From: Archegozetes longisetosus
Taxonomy: Eukaryota; Arthropoda; Arachnida; Sarcoptiformes; Trhypochthoniidae
Assembly (NCBI GenBank): GCA_018873245.2
Contig: JAEMBT020000008.1
Coordinates: 5,698,001-5,762,000 of the forward strand
Reading direction: 5' to 3'
Length of the DNA: 64,000 bases
In this document: in pieces, positions 1 to 12,689 of the stretch
Numbering within the stretch: position 1 is the stretch's first letter
Layout: each line of letters begins with the position of its first letter
The notes under the pieces: model-generated
Database searches by the model: none
Told to the model about the DNA's origin: nothing
Seen by the model: the letters and a program-made list of their open reading frames with translations, nothing else
Translations under genes and position numbers: made by a program

Positions 1-1660
1 TCGTATTGTGTCGTTATAGACTTTTTCTAGCAAAGTTTTGTGCATTAAACTTGTTTAAAATCAGACCTGTTATGCTCTAATGATTACGAGTCATAAACTT
101 GTCTCTACACTTCTATGATTGTGTAGAAGAGTCTGAGTTCCGGATCAAAAGTTAATTGCAAGCAATACAATTACTTTCGAATGAATTACTATTAAGATAA
201 ACTCATTGTCCTAAATAATGGTGAGCCTGAAATTTATACGAAATGATTGAAGAGCTGTTTTATTTTAGATGATGAGAAGTCAAAAGAGATTAATCTTTTT
301 TATAATTATTGTTTTAATATTTTATTTAATTGATGCCAAATAATAATTATTGTCATTGAGATTGTTATACATTATAAGAATATGAATATAGATTATGAGA
401 AACAAAATGAGAAAGCTATACATTTTGCATACTCACAGTTGAGTTTCAAATCAAAATTGTTCAATTAAATTTGAATTTAGGTTCTGATACAAGTATAGTA
501 TTAAAAAGCACAACAATAATAAGCATGAACCTGAAAAGCGATTTACAAAGTGAGTCAATCAATTGTTCAAACACTTCAATATCTACAACAATAGCATCAA
601 TTTCGATTGTTTATTTTACGCACCAGCAGTTTCGAAAGAGTAACAAAATTGAACAGCCAATGCAAATATCTTTTTAACTTGCATAGATCTCATACTTAAC
701 AGTCCAAAACTTAACAATCGTGAGAGAATGGCCGTTGCTGTCAATCTCACTGTTATGAGCACGAATCTTTAGTCAAATATGATTTTAGATTTACTTTGAA
801 TATTATATCAACTTTTTATAATGTCTGAAGATAATTTAGTCTGATGGAAAGCATGCCGTCATAATTCATCACATTTGGTTACTATAAACGATTATAAAGT
901 ATTTTAGTGCTTAAGTTACATCATATTAGTTTTGACTAATGTTTCATTTTTAGAAACTCCATCAACTATTCATATTCAAGAAAATCGGTCGATTTACTAT
1001 AATTATCATACCATTTAGTGATACGTTTGAGTTTGTCTGTCATAATAATAAATCTTATTCTAATGGATAAAATGAAAATAAAGTAAACTCCAAAGACTTT
1101 CAATTCTAATCGCAGTTTTCAAGTATTTACTTGATTTTCTCAAAAGTGAAAAGATACATTTCTTTTACTCCCAATTTATAGATTTTGGGGTTTCAATAGA
1201 GATAAATCTAAACTTCATAATGATTAGATCTAAACTTCATAAGGCATCTGAAATGTTTTCCATACTTAAAACAATTAACTATTTTTCTGGACACTCAAAT
1301 TAGATCTGATGACTCAACAATAATGGAAAATCTGGTAAATCTCATTAATAAAATAGCAAAACAAAGCATAAGTACTTGAATTTACACAAGCTTTTGATTT
1401 TTTTATTCGAAATTTATAAAAGTTCAGTATAGATCTATAGATATTTTGATAGCTTCAGATTCATGATTCAAATATGATATTACTAATTGAAAGATTTGTC
1501 TTAAACTTGATCAAGCTCATGAATTTACTGACTCGTCTCTGATGTGAATCTTTAGCCCAAGTTGATTTAGTTATTGCCAACTCTATTCAAAATTCAAAAT
1601 AACTTGATGCCAGCATTCCATTTTTTGACTGAAAACTTTAATAAATTTCTTAAAGAATAT
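1..1660. other. AT-rich stretch without recognisable gene
   Basis: No open frame here has a recognisable domain, and stop codons are dense in all frames. The short open frame near 471-677 is low-complexity Ser/Ile/Thr and has no supporting features. I see no tRNA-like boxes or long inverted repeats. Confidence 0.6.
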
Positions 1661-1666
1661 TCTGAC

Positions 1667-2844
1667 TTATACTGACTTTAGTAAATATCGCGAGAGAACA
1701 ACTTGTAAGATACCACCAATAATATTAGAATATTGGGTTTGATTGAGTGATCTTAAAGGTTGTAATCGTGCTGAATACGTTATAACATCATCCGAAATCA
1801 TTGCCGTCAATTTTATGGTTATTTCTTCTAAATTGGACCAATATTTAGCAACATTATGAACAGATAAATCAGTTACACTGTTGAAGCCTTCGAGTGCTAT
1901 CGATCGCATTTGAGTATACTTTTGCATTATTCCAGTCAATTTGTCGTAAAAACTAAACTCTTCTGATAATTTAATTGAAAATTTGAGTCAAAGTGTCCTA
2001 GTTGTGATAAGTCGGAGACTGATTTCAGTTGATCCAAACTTTCTGTCCAGTTCTCCATCTTAACCGGACGTTTAAGAGCTTTTAATTTCTCGAATTTACA
2101 GATTATTGAAGAGATTTCATTTGAGAAGGAATTCCCTGATTTATCACAAGTTCTTGCAGATTATCACAACTACTGGTAATCATGAGCTCAAATCGGTTTC
2201 TATCAATAGTCCCCTCATAATTTTCAGAGACTAGATTTTCGAGTGAGAATTGAAAACAATGGTCAACTTTCCACTGCTGTCTACGTTTATTAATGAATGC
2301 AATTCCAACTTTTCATATGTTAATAGTTTTGCAATAGAATTGTGGCTATCCTTAGAATTACTCCTTCCTATAATGTCAGAGAATGTCAAAAATAGTCGAT
2401 GAACGAATCTTTTTTATTGCCATCAATGTTTATATAATTGCTAGATATGGCAAAATCAATTTATGAAATTTTTTTCTTAAAATTATAGGTCAATAATTCT
2501 TGTACTTGTTTTCTTTAGAGCAGTTCTTGATTTGAAGGAATTGCAATGAATTAGACGAAAGATTGATGTAATAACAAACAGACTGTTTTAAATCTTATGA
2601 AAGTAAAAGTAATTTTATGAACATGTTATAATTTCGACAAAACAGATGAAACCATTAGATCCATTAGAATATAATCGTTGTCCTTAGCGAAGTTTATGAT
2701 CACATTTACCAAACGCATACCATTTAAACTAGTCAACTCATCAATTTGTTCGCTAGACTTATCGTTGTCTACACTTTTGTCAGTAATTTCCAATATATTC
2801 ATAGTTTGTAATGATTTTGGATAGATTTGCAGCGCACGAGTCAT
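1667..2844 (-). pseudogene. degraded leucine-rich-repeat-like relic
   Basis: Short minus-strand frames at 2844-2626, about 2140-1985 and 1939-1667 read like leucine-rich repeat text. Examples are FNSVTDLSVHNVAKYWSNLE and a downstream stretch LEEITIKLTA. The frames are separated by stops and at least one frameshift near 1940. The spacing of hydrophobics recalls F-box/LRR proteins, which are large families in mites, but no F-box is visible. This is a relic at best; a chance reading of AT-rich DNA cannot be excluded. Confidence 0.3.
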
Positions 2845-2849
2845 TTTTG

Positions 2850-4180
2850 ATAATGTCCCAAAATGAACGCTCTACTTCTTCAAATTTACTTTGCAAAAGT
2901 ATTTTATTATTTCATAAAATCTGCTAAATTAGTTATAATTTCTACATAGATATCATGTTTTAGACTTTATGCCTTTTCTCTGAACTAATCTGCTGCTTTA
3001 TCTTATCTGCTTTGTTGTACTGCATTAATAGCAACTCTATTCTTGTTATTATCTTCTCATGACTGTTAATGCATTGTAAGAGTGACTGAGTCTACAATGC
3101 ATCTTAAAATCTTAACTCTCGACACGAACAAATGCAAAAGCAGTTGTTATGTCAATCTGTCTGTGATGCACACCAGTTTGCTCGTAAATTAGGTTGTAAT
3201 TTGCTTATCTTTCAATATTAGAAACTCTATAAGTTTGTCAGTATAAGTCAATATACAATGAACTATTCTCAGTAAAGATCAAAAAGAATTTGATGTCCTT
3301 AATAATGAATTTTAGTCTTCTAATAGTTTTTGAAATTTTTTGAATTTTCAATTCCGATCCCATTTCAATTCCATAGAGTTTTGATATTCAATTTCAATTC
3401 CTTGGAATGGAATTCGAGGTATTGGAATTGACTTTTCAATAACTACTGGCAACTTAACATTAAGAGATTAAAAATGAGCTTTGCTGAATAAGATAAACAT
3501 ATTAATCAAAACAAATCACAAATCAAATTTAACGAAAAGTTTACACGCATTGCAAAGAGCAGGTATTCCAACACATCGAGAGAAAGCTGGAGAAAAAATA
3601 TCATACGGAGACCAAAGGATAATATTAGAATCTGCAACTTTAGAACTGCACTGGAGGCTTAAGATATTGTCTTAAAGCTGGAGAGTTAGCATCCCCAGCA
3701 AGGAGATTAAGACATTAACGGCCTTTTTCTTGTTGCTATCAATCATTTTTTAATTTTGTATACAGTATACTTCAATAGAGAAACGTTGAGTCATTTATTT
3801 CTCAACCTTTCTCTGTTTTGTGAAAGCATAAGTTCAACAATTCTATAGTCAAATATATTGTTATAAATACGTTGATCTTCAGTGCAAAAGTAGGTTATAT
3901 GTACGACTTTCAATACAGTCTATCTCTTACTGATTTAACTTTCTATAAATCTATTATTCCATTAAAGTTGACTATCGATCGAAGAATAAGGGCAAATGTG
4001 TTTTGATCCCAATTGTCGTTCAGATTTTTTTGTTCTGTTTTTAATTATTTATGACTCAATGAAAAAAGAGTTCAATCACTTCATGTTATGATTAAAATAA
4101 GAATTTATTGAATCTTTTATTACTGCAAAAATATCACACTCTTCATATCGCAGAATATATATTCAATAGTAATAAATTTA
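2850..4180. other. AT-rich intergenic sequence, no gene seen
   Basis: No coding signal is recognisable. A low-complexity patch rich in AATTCC/GGAATT occurs at about 3335-3440. A short open frame at 3481-3675 has no recognisable domain and no neighbouring exon-like frame. Confidence 0.5.
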
Positions 4181-4259
4181 GGTTAGGTTTGATTATCTCA
4201 AAAACTTTAATTACTAAAAAATGATTTATAAAATTTAGTTATAAATTACTTAAGATAGG

Positions 4260-4766
4260 TTAGGCTAAGTTAGGTTGATTTAGAGTTGCTTTCGTTGCAC
4301 CTCTGGCTCCACCAGCTAGTGCGCCTTCAATAACACCACCAATAGTTCCTCTTATAGCGCCTTTAGTTGCCCCATCTGCACCTCCGCACACTCCTCCAAT
4401 GATAGCACCTCTTCCTGCAGAGATGACCATTTGTTTAGCCGCACCTTTAGTAGCACCCTTAATAACAGATTTTGCTACTCCTTTAGCACCCATATCGGTA
4501 GCTCTATTACAGGCCCCAATCAGTGCCGATCCGGCCGTGCCCAGAGTATATATATCGAACAGCAGTCCTCCCGAGCCAAGCATACAGTTGAGAAAAAAGC
4601 CTTTAGTATCATCTCGTTTGTAACAATTAACTGCATCTCCTAAGTTTCGAATTGGACCTATGATTGGTACATAATCCCAGATCGTAAAGCTACTTGAAGT
4701 CAATTGTAGTGGGCTTGGTGTAAGAGGGTCGGTTTCTTTAAGGACGTTAGGGATCCGTTCTTCCAT
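4260..4766 (-). CDS. small glycine/alanine-rich membrane-type protein, function unknown
   Basis: This 168-residue frame starts at an ATG at 4766 and I do not recognise the family. Residues about 30-85 hold a hydrophobic segment around WDYVPIIGPI and FFLNCMLGSGGLLFDIY, with two Cys. Residues about 90-160 are built of spaced small residues (GAKGVAK, GATKGAAK, GGVCGGADGATKGAIRG, GGARGATK), a glycine-zipper pattern typical of membrane-inserting or helix-packing proteins. It has no neighbours and no visible introns. Opposite-strand open frames in the same place are shadows. The regular composition and intact frame favour a real gene in an otherwise gene-poor region, but codon-level or expression support is not available. 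Confidence 0.5.
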   Translation of the reverse strand: MEERIPNVLKETDPLTPSPLQLTSSSFTIWDYVPIIGPIRNLGDAVNCYKRDDTKGFFLNCMLGSGGLLFDIYTLGTAGSALIGACNRATDMGAKGVAKSVIKGATKGAAKQMVISAGRGAIIGGVCGGADGATKGAIRGTIGGVIEGALAGGARGATKATLNQPNLA

Positions 4767-5002
4767 TGAATCAAAGTATCTAAGTCAATGGTGTTTTGAT
4801 AAGTTTTTTATCTACTAAATTGATTTACAGTTAATTAGTTGAAGTTTCAGTTTCATTAAAACCAAGCACTATCAGTATCTTCCACTCATAAAATTAAGTA
4901 TTTTCAAATTTAAGCATTTGAAATATGAATGTGAAGGTTGAGGTTCATTGAACTTTCAAACTTTTTCTTTCTTTTTCTATACTTACCACATATTTACTTA
5001 TA

Positions 5003-5560
5003 GGTATTATCATGCAGTGGGAGACTTAGTCCTCAACCCATTTTTCTCATAAGGGTTGTGCTAAGTAAGTCAATAAGTTTTAAGCGACGAACGTCCTGGA
5101 GGTGATCAAGAAAAACTGAAATTGCCATTTTTCCATTAACATTTTAGTACTTTATATTCAAAATTTCAAAACAATCAAATCAGTAGTCTTCAACAGATGA
5201 CTATTTGAAGATATCTAGTCCGATAATCTGGTCATTTTTCAATATTGAAAGTCTATTGACTAGATTTCAGCTAGATGTCTTTAATTGGTCACTAGTTAAA
5301 AACCACTGATTTGATTGTTTTGAAATTTTAAATATAAAGTACTAAAAATGTTAAGGAAATTTGCTATTTAAGTTTTTTTATCACCTCCAGGAAGCTCGTC
5401 GCTTAAAACTTATAGACTTGTCTGGTATATCCCTTTAACTACATTAAACAAACCAATGACTGCAAATAGACTATATTTTACAGTTGTATGCTAGAAGGGG
5501 GTATAATCCTTACAGATAAAAATGAGTTGAGGACTAAGTCTCTCACTACATGATAATACC
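5003..5560. mobile_element. foldback MITE-like element with long inverted arms
   Basis: The left end GGTATTATCATGCAGTGGGA at 5003 is matched in inverted orientation by the right end near 5541-5560. The arms continue inward with inverted matches: a block containing the GGAGGTGATCA motif near 5098 faces ATCACCTCCAG near 5380, and TTTCAAAACAATCAAATCAG at about 5165 is mirrored at about 5308. The arms cover roughly 200 bp each, with imperfect pairing and a short unpaired centre near 5215-5290. No coding capacity is present, so this is a non-autonomous foldback element. A target duplication is not clear. Confidence 0.75.
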
Positions 5561-6947
5561 CATATTTGTTGATATTTCACACAAACTTGTAAGAAGGGTT
5601 TGAGTGCTGGTCATATTGGGGTTGGGGCAACGGATTAAGCTATTGGAGTCGATCAAAAGTGTAGATTCTCTGTTGTCAATAACGCTATTATCTTAAAGCT
5701 TATTCATTATATATCTAAAATAAGGTGAATTTAAGGCCATAACTCAAAATCTAAAGCAGTCAATTTCAAATAAAGCTATATTTTCAAACTTAAAACAAAA
5801 CACAAACCTTATCTTTACATAAATCATTTTATCGGAGATTTATTCTTGAGAACAATAAATATCTCAAATATAAAATCATATATAGGATGACTCTGTCCGC
5901 CCAAGTAGTTATGGCTTAAAAAGTCCAATCATTAAAGAAAGAATATTTTTATTTGTATCTAAGTAACTTTTAGCCATATGAGAGCAAAGATTTTTCTAAC
6001 TATGAAAGTCTAAACTATAAAGCGGTTGAGATCTTAAGTGAACAATTAAGGCGTATAATTTATCCCTAATATTTCTAAATAATCATTTTATATTAAACGT
6101 CAAATACCAAAACTTAAGGGCAAAAGCATCTAAATAACTCATAAATATAAACTGACAAAGCTCGTGATGATTGATATTATGGAAACTCAAAATAGTGTTC
6201 CACAAGAGAAATCTTATGTTTGATACGTACAAAATGATTAACTCATATTCAATATTTGCTGAGCGATTTATTCTATGATTGACTAATTAACTTAAGAATA
6301 ATTTGACTGACTCTCAATCATTGAAATAAATGCTTCATTTAAATGGGAATAAATAACTCCAATTTTTGTTGAACAAATCAAAAATAGTCAAAAATGTAAT
6401 TTCATCTTAATTCTAAAGATAATCTAAACTATTTGAGCAATTAATTATAATTTTGCAAATTATTAATAACTTTTGAAATATTTAAAATTGACTCAAAGGA
6501 ATATTTGCTTACATAAGTAGAAATAAAATAATAGTACTTCAATTCCTATGAACTAATATTCATAACGTAAATGTTAAATGTTTAATTTAAAACTAAAGTC
6601 AAGTTAAAAGTGAAGTTTACTCCGCCGTAAGAGCAGACACACTCAAAATAACTCAAACCGAATAATTGCATTACAACTTTCAATGTCAATAAAAGAAGAA
6701 TGAATGCAATACTTATAAATTGTGTTTTTATCCAGAATTTTAGAAAGGAAAAAATTGTAATTTTGTTTAAATACTATTGATTTACTAGTATTGTTAACCA
6801 ATAGATAAGTTAAAATTAAAATTTTAAATAAATATAAATATCAGAAAATGTCCACCAATGAAAATGAGACTTCATAGAATCACTTTAATCTTTGGTTCTG
6901 ATTTTTTTCTAAAATACACTTAAATGAGAAACAACTACCTCTAACTA
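5561..6947. other. AT-rich intergenic sequence, no gene seen
   Basis: No coding, RNA or repeat signal recognised by eye. Confidence 0.5.
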
Positions 6948-7528
6948 TCGGAGTGGGAATTGAAAACTGCAGTAACTTTTATGCTATAAAACCGTAACTT
7001 AAACTTTAAAAAACATAAAAAACAATACATGTAATTTAAGGTCATATATTAATTCCTTTCATTAATACTTATCATTCGGACAACAATTATCAGTTCTGGC
7101 CAGACAAGGCTTCCGCACATTACGGTTCAAAGATTTTGGGGTATTTGAATGAGAAAAACATCAAATTTGTACCGAAGTTTCGCAACCCGACTAATGTCCC
7201 ACAATGTCGACCAATCGAAGGCTTTTTTGGTTATTTGTGTGGATTAGTGTATGAGAAGGGATGGAGGGCTCAGAACACCCGACAATTGAAAAACAGAATT
7301 ATATATTGTCTTAAAAAAGTTGATAAAAATGTTGTCAAACGTTCGATGGAAAGTGTCTGCAAAAGACTTCGAATATGTGGACAAAAGGGCCCGATAGCTG
7401 CCATTCATTAATTTTAAATATTGCGATATTTAATGTATTTTCTTTGATTAAATTCTCAATTTTATCAATTCAATTATTTTTTATTTATTCAAATCTAAAG
7501 TTACTGCAGTTTTCAATTCCCATTCCGT
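6948..7528. mobile_element. short mariner-like element with 31-bp terminal inverted repeats
   Basis: A 31-bp terminal repeat, 6949-6979, is matched inverted at 7497-7527 with one mismatch (core GGGAATTGAAAACTGCAG). TA dinucleotides flank both ends at 6946-6947 and 7529-7530, as expected for Tc1/mariner-type TA insertion. The interior keeps only the 3' part of a transposase frame (7079-7411), so this is an internally deleted, non-autonomous copy. Confidence 0.75.
7079..7411 (+). pseudogene. C-terminal fragment of a mariner-like DDE transposase
   Basis: The frame reads FWPDKASAHY, then VPKFRNPTNVPQCRPIEGFF and a tail with VYEKGW, and ends at 7411. The W-P-D-x-A-S-x-H-Y block and the N-P-x-N-x-P-x-x-R-P-I-E block are the second Asp and the last acidic residue regions of the DDE/D domain of mariner-like transposases. 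The N-terminal DNA-binding domain and the first catalytic Asp are missing. It lies inside the 6948-7528 inverted repeats, which explains its origin. Confidence 0.7.
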
Positions 7529-10500
7529 TATCAGTGACTAATTGAAAAATATTCAGAGATTTTGTTTTGATGTTTAAGAAACCGAAACTATTTCAATAGT
7601 TAATCATTATTTTTGAAATCATCAGCAATTTTTAAAAATACTTAAAAATTTTATTTGAAAATGAAAAAAATATACTCACATGAAAATGAAATAAAATACA
7701 AGAACCTTAAGATGAATTTAAATGTTAAAAAGAAAATCAGTTTCGAAAACCTGCTCAGCATATTTCTGTTGGATGTTATCTCAACTTTGAATTCATATCC
7801 TTAGGCTGCTTTTGCATAGAGAAATCCGTATTTCTAAAAGTACTAAACTAGATTTCAATTTAATCTCAATAAAGTGAAAATGTAAAAGTTTTATTGACAA
7901 AAAAGCATCTAATATTAACTAACATTTATAAGTTACAAATTTTTCCTGAAATATTTAAATTTAATTATAAAACTATTTAATCATCATGATAATTATACTT
8001 ACATTTTGTTTATGTTTATGAAACTTTTACGCGCCTTTTGGTTGTAAAGAAAATACCTTCTATAACAAACAGTAATTTAGCAGCTGGAAAAATAACTAGT
8101 TTTCTCAAGGTTAAGATCACATCCAACAGAAAAGTACTGCGTTACAAGTAATACTGTATGAGTATTAGCCCGTATCAAAATTACTTAAAGCTAAACAGTT
8201 GGCCTTCAGTGTGAGTAAATCATGTAATGATTTATTAGTTTTATTTTACTGCTAATAAACATTTAGCGAATTAGATTTCATAAACATCGTGTGTATTAAT
8301 TGTATGATTTAAGGAATTTGTTTTCATAGTCATGTCCTGACTGTTGATGAGAAATGGAATAACTTATGAAATGACACACTGTCACAATCGGAGCTTTCAT
8401 ATGAACTTGTGATTGATATATAATAGCCGGTATCTAATTAATTATTTAATCTGAACAATTTAGTACAGCATAAATGATGGCTCTTTATTTGAATTACCAA
8501 ACCTTCTGCTTTTGGTATCGATCTCGAATTCAGGGCATTGGATTGAATAAAAGTTTGAAATTTGAGTCATCTCAGAATTTTTTGTGCACTACAACCCTTT
8601 TTCAGTTACATCAAGCAGTAAATAATCAAATTTTCAATGAATGTCTCACGTCTTTTAGCTTTGACGAGCAATCAAATATTTCACTTATTATAATGACATA
8701 TTTGTAGGATATCTGTATTCAAACATTAATTCATATTTGAAATACTCATTATTCTCCAATAAATCTATATTATTCATTGCTTATTGTACTCAATTAATTT
8801 TGGCATTGATAACAATTCGTATGCTTATCAAGCGATAAATGAATTTTTGATGCTATCTTATGTTGTTAAAATATTTTTAACTAAAATAGTTAAAATTGAA
8901 TTGTATTGTTTATTTAAATGACAAAAATTTTCAAAACTATCCCTCGAGATTCATTTTAAAACCAAAATCTAATTTGTTTTTTCACGTGAATTCTGAAAAT
9001 GATTGAATGTTCAAATCTTTTTATATTTTTACGATCCAAGAATATACACATGAGTCGGAATAATTGAAAATAGAAAAGAAATTTGATCTGTAATTGGCTG
9101 AAAAATCTAGATCAGCATTTCTTTTGTGATCAAATATATGCTTATAATATGTGAGTAATTTAGAGGAAAGTTATTTTCGATACTTTTCCTCAATATTCGT
9201 CACTTCATATCGGGAATCAGAATAATTTTAGATAATAAATACTCGGATGGAGTTTTAATCGTTTCAACTTGAAATTGATGAAAAAGCTAACTTTCTATCG
9301 ATTTTTGTATTGATTAGAATACATCGTTCGTACGAAACAAATAGAACTGCATTTTATATCTACCAAATATTGTTTATACCAGTTATGCACAAACAATTGC
9401 AATTCATTTCGGATCTATCGAAAAACTGAACTAAACGATTGACATATTCTTAGTTTATTTGTCGCTATATCTAAGCATTAATTAGTGTCTCAGGTTTTCA
9501 ACAAATGATTGTTTTTGAATAATAACAAAATCTTACAAAAATATACATTAAATACACGAATGATGAACACAAATACAATACTTTGAATTGGCAAAAAATA
9601 TCAAAATGTTTTGATTCCCCGATTCTCGAGACTGAGAAAGTTTTCATTTCTGGCAAACAATTATTTTGATGTTTATGCCAACAGAAAATCCAACAATAAA
9701 TGAATAGGAAGTGGAATAAAATGTTTTAAGTGCGAAACATATAGTTGTAAGTCGACCGAGTTATTCGTGAGGCATGAGTTGAGTGACTCGTGTTGACAAT
9801 CGTCATGTAATAACTGCTTAATGTAATTGAAATTTCGTTAGCCTTTGTCTTGGAATCTTTTTGGCGATATGCTTTTAATTGCCGTGGCTATACCATGCGG
9901 CTATGCGAAACTCTGTATAATTATTTAACTTTGGCCTTTTAGCCCTAATAATGAATTTGATGGTTTAAACAAAACAATAAGGATTTGTTGTAGAAGCACT
10001 AAAATTCATGGACATCGAGATCAGAAAAGCACAGACTGTCTCAGAAATGAACTCTCAAACGACTAAGGGATGGAAAAATTTCGGTCACACAAAGTTAGCC
10101 AGTTTTGTGTTAACATTCGATCTAATCATAAACATTGGCTGAATCACTAGTAATCAATTTGAGATCTGCCGCGAAACGATATTCTCAAATTGATATTAAA
10201 GAGCAAACAATATTAAGTCGTGACAAAGTGTTTGAAACAACAATTTTATAGGAAATATAAATGTGATCTCTTTTTGAGAGAACGAAGCTTTTCAAAGTGT
10301 GGTTAATATTTGCATAAATACTTATATTGAATTATCAGTGATTGTCACGCATTAGAAATGATTGTTTAACCAAAGATCAAACGAATAATTGCGCGTCAGT
10401 TGTATTGAAGTCATTGTTTTATTAGTGATTATTACCATATTAGACATTCAACTTATTAGACATTCAACTTATTTCACAGTTAATCATTTGAAGGACACAT

Positions 10501-11230
10501 TAATTATCGGTCGAATGAGCCGATCGTTGCATTGATACTTCATATTTCATATTTGTTTCGACTATATGTAGACCGAAAAACTTGATAATCGTTTATATGA
10601 ACAGAAGACATGATCACTTCAGTGCTATCATACAATTATAATTGATTTTCATTTATCTAATTAACAAATACATAAACATTGACGACATTGAAATGTGTGC
10701 GTTCGTCCATCGTTTCAGACAATCTCTGACGCACTCATTATAGAAACGAATAGTATTGATAAACGTTGACAGCAGTGGAAAAGTGGTCATTGTTTTCCAG
10801 TAATATCCACAGTAATTGTGATCATCTTCAACAGCTTGTCATAAGTCGGACAATCTTTTCCTCGAATCAAATCTTTTAAAAAGTTGTAAATTCAACAAAT
10901 TCTAAACTTTTAAATATCCTGTTCAGGCAGACAACAAATGGATTTGGGTAGAGAACAAATGGATTTTTGTAGAGAAGGCAACATTTCGATCAAATCAAAT
11001 CAGTTTCTCACTTATCACAATTAGAAACATCATTTCATTTTAATTTCTGTAAGCAATCGAATTTTTTCCATTATATAAATTGAATTAATGAATCTCTAAA
11101 CTTTTCTGCGATATTAAATATTGAAATAAAACTGAAAAAGTCAAATATCATATTGAGAAAAGTCTACTTTTTTACTTTTGAAAAAAAGTTGGATTTGGCT
11201 ACAGCAGCAAAATATATTTGATCCAATTTT
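7529..11230. other. 3.7-kb AT-rich gap without recognisable gene
   Basis: I found no frame with recognisable domain content on either strand, no tRNA-like boxes and no long repeats. The open frame at 8474-8707 has no family signature. Regulatory DNA or ncRNA cannot be excluded. Confidence 0.5.
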
Positions 11231-11236
11231 GTTTGA

Positions 11237-12060
11237 TTATTTCACTAATTGAAACTTAAAACTTAAAACTATTCGGTCACAAGACTCTTCAGGTATTTTG
11301 TAAGCCTTAACCAAAATATTGTTGAATCCAAAATCATTGTGACTGAAAACGGGGGGACAATTCATTTCTAGTATCAAATTCTCCAAAAGTTTGAACTCTG
11401 TTTCAAAATCATTGTCAATCAAATATTTTAACTGATTTTGTTTCATTATTTCACTAATACAATCAGTTGTATAAAAGTTTATGTGTTTTTCAGTGAATGT
11501 AACGCAAAACCAATTAATTGTACGATTGATTCGTCCCAATTCTGCCACTAATAAAGGATTCTTCTGATCTCTATGACTGAATTGATGACACTTTTGAATA
11601 AGAGCATAATCTCAATAAGTTGTGTAATTTTAATAAACCCTAAAAATGCAAACCTCTATAAACTGCATAATCACAGAATCAGAAGATATGCCATCAATTT
11701 TTGGTCCTAAACCATTTTCAGATATAATAAGTCCAATAATTATATCGTTGAGTATTGAGTCGTTTGCATAGAGTGGTCTTCACTACTTCGATACAATTTC
11801 ATGGCAACTTCTTTCGGTTGACTACCATTTGGAATCAGATTTGGTGGAAGTCCACAATAAAACATTTGGTTAGTTATGCCTCCAGTAGTTTTGAAAATAA
11901 TATCATCTTTTCTTATATTTTTGCAAATTGCTGTAAGATAGTGACTACACAACTGATAACATTTTTGCTTTACTTCTGCAGATATTTGTTCGCACATAAT
12001 GTAAACCAAGCGATGAGTAGGAGACGCGGATATTTTACTAAAAATATCAACAGAAAGCAT
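11237..12060 (-). pseudogene. choline/ethanolamine kinase pseudogene
   Basis: Three minus-strand pieces match choline/ethanolamine kinase, the first enzyme of the CDP-choline/CDP-ethanolamine pathway. 12060-11740 carries the N-lobe motif TGGITNQMFYCGLPP followed by VAMKLYRS (ATP-binding Lys region). About 11755-11650 reads GLIISENGLGPKIDGI. 11590-11237 carries NPLLVAELGRI and Brenner's phosphotransferase motif SHNDFGFNNILV (HND...N kept). The first and second pieces are in different frames near 11750, and the C-terminal catalytic segment after NILV is replaced by unrelated sequence. One of the gaps could be an intron, but the frameshift and lost C-terminus favour a pseudogene. Confidence 0.75.
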
Positions 12061-12689
12061 TATTCAATAGCTATTATTTGAGGAGCTTTCATCAGATACA
12101 AAGTTGATCTTATCTAAAACTTCGTTTTTTCAAATTTTTTGAAAGAGTTTTCAGTTTTCTGGCAATCATTTATTTTATGATAAACAATTTTGTGGTAAAT
12201 TTGATTCGAGATTAAATCAAAATCACTAATACTAAATACAATGAAACTTGTGATTTGAATCCCGTAATTCAAATGTGTTTGAAAAACTATTTTTTTGTAA
12301 CAATCAATTAAATTGATTTTAAAACATGTTCATTTGGAAAAAGAGAATTCATAGCATGATAATTAATAATTTGATTGCCTTTATTAAAACTGAGATTCAA
12401 TTAAATATTGACTATTTTTTCAAATGTCGGACGTTTACAGTTTGGAGCGAGAAAACAGTTTTGAATTACTCAATAAACAATCAAATTGTATTCTATGAGA
12501 ATGACGTTTATTATTATGACGAACAAACTGAAACGGATGACCAATCACTTCATAACAATAGTAAACCCATTGATTGCCGTGAGTGTGAATAGTAGTTCAT
12601 TAAAGTTTCGAAAAATTGAACATCAGTCAGAGCTAATATGACACAACTTCTACACTAATCAACTTATAATTATTGATAACCAGAAGTAG

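Noticed and set aside
4178-4277. TTAGG-like words, possible telomeric repeat
   Set aside because: Only two or three irregular copies near AT-rich DNA; no array, so no telomere call.
8474-8707. 77-codon open frame
   Set aside because: No domain, AT-driven composition, no exon partners.
12326-12592. 88-codon open frame between the two metabolic relics
   Set aside because: No recognisable family and no splice partners; chance frame cannot be distinguished.
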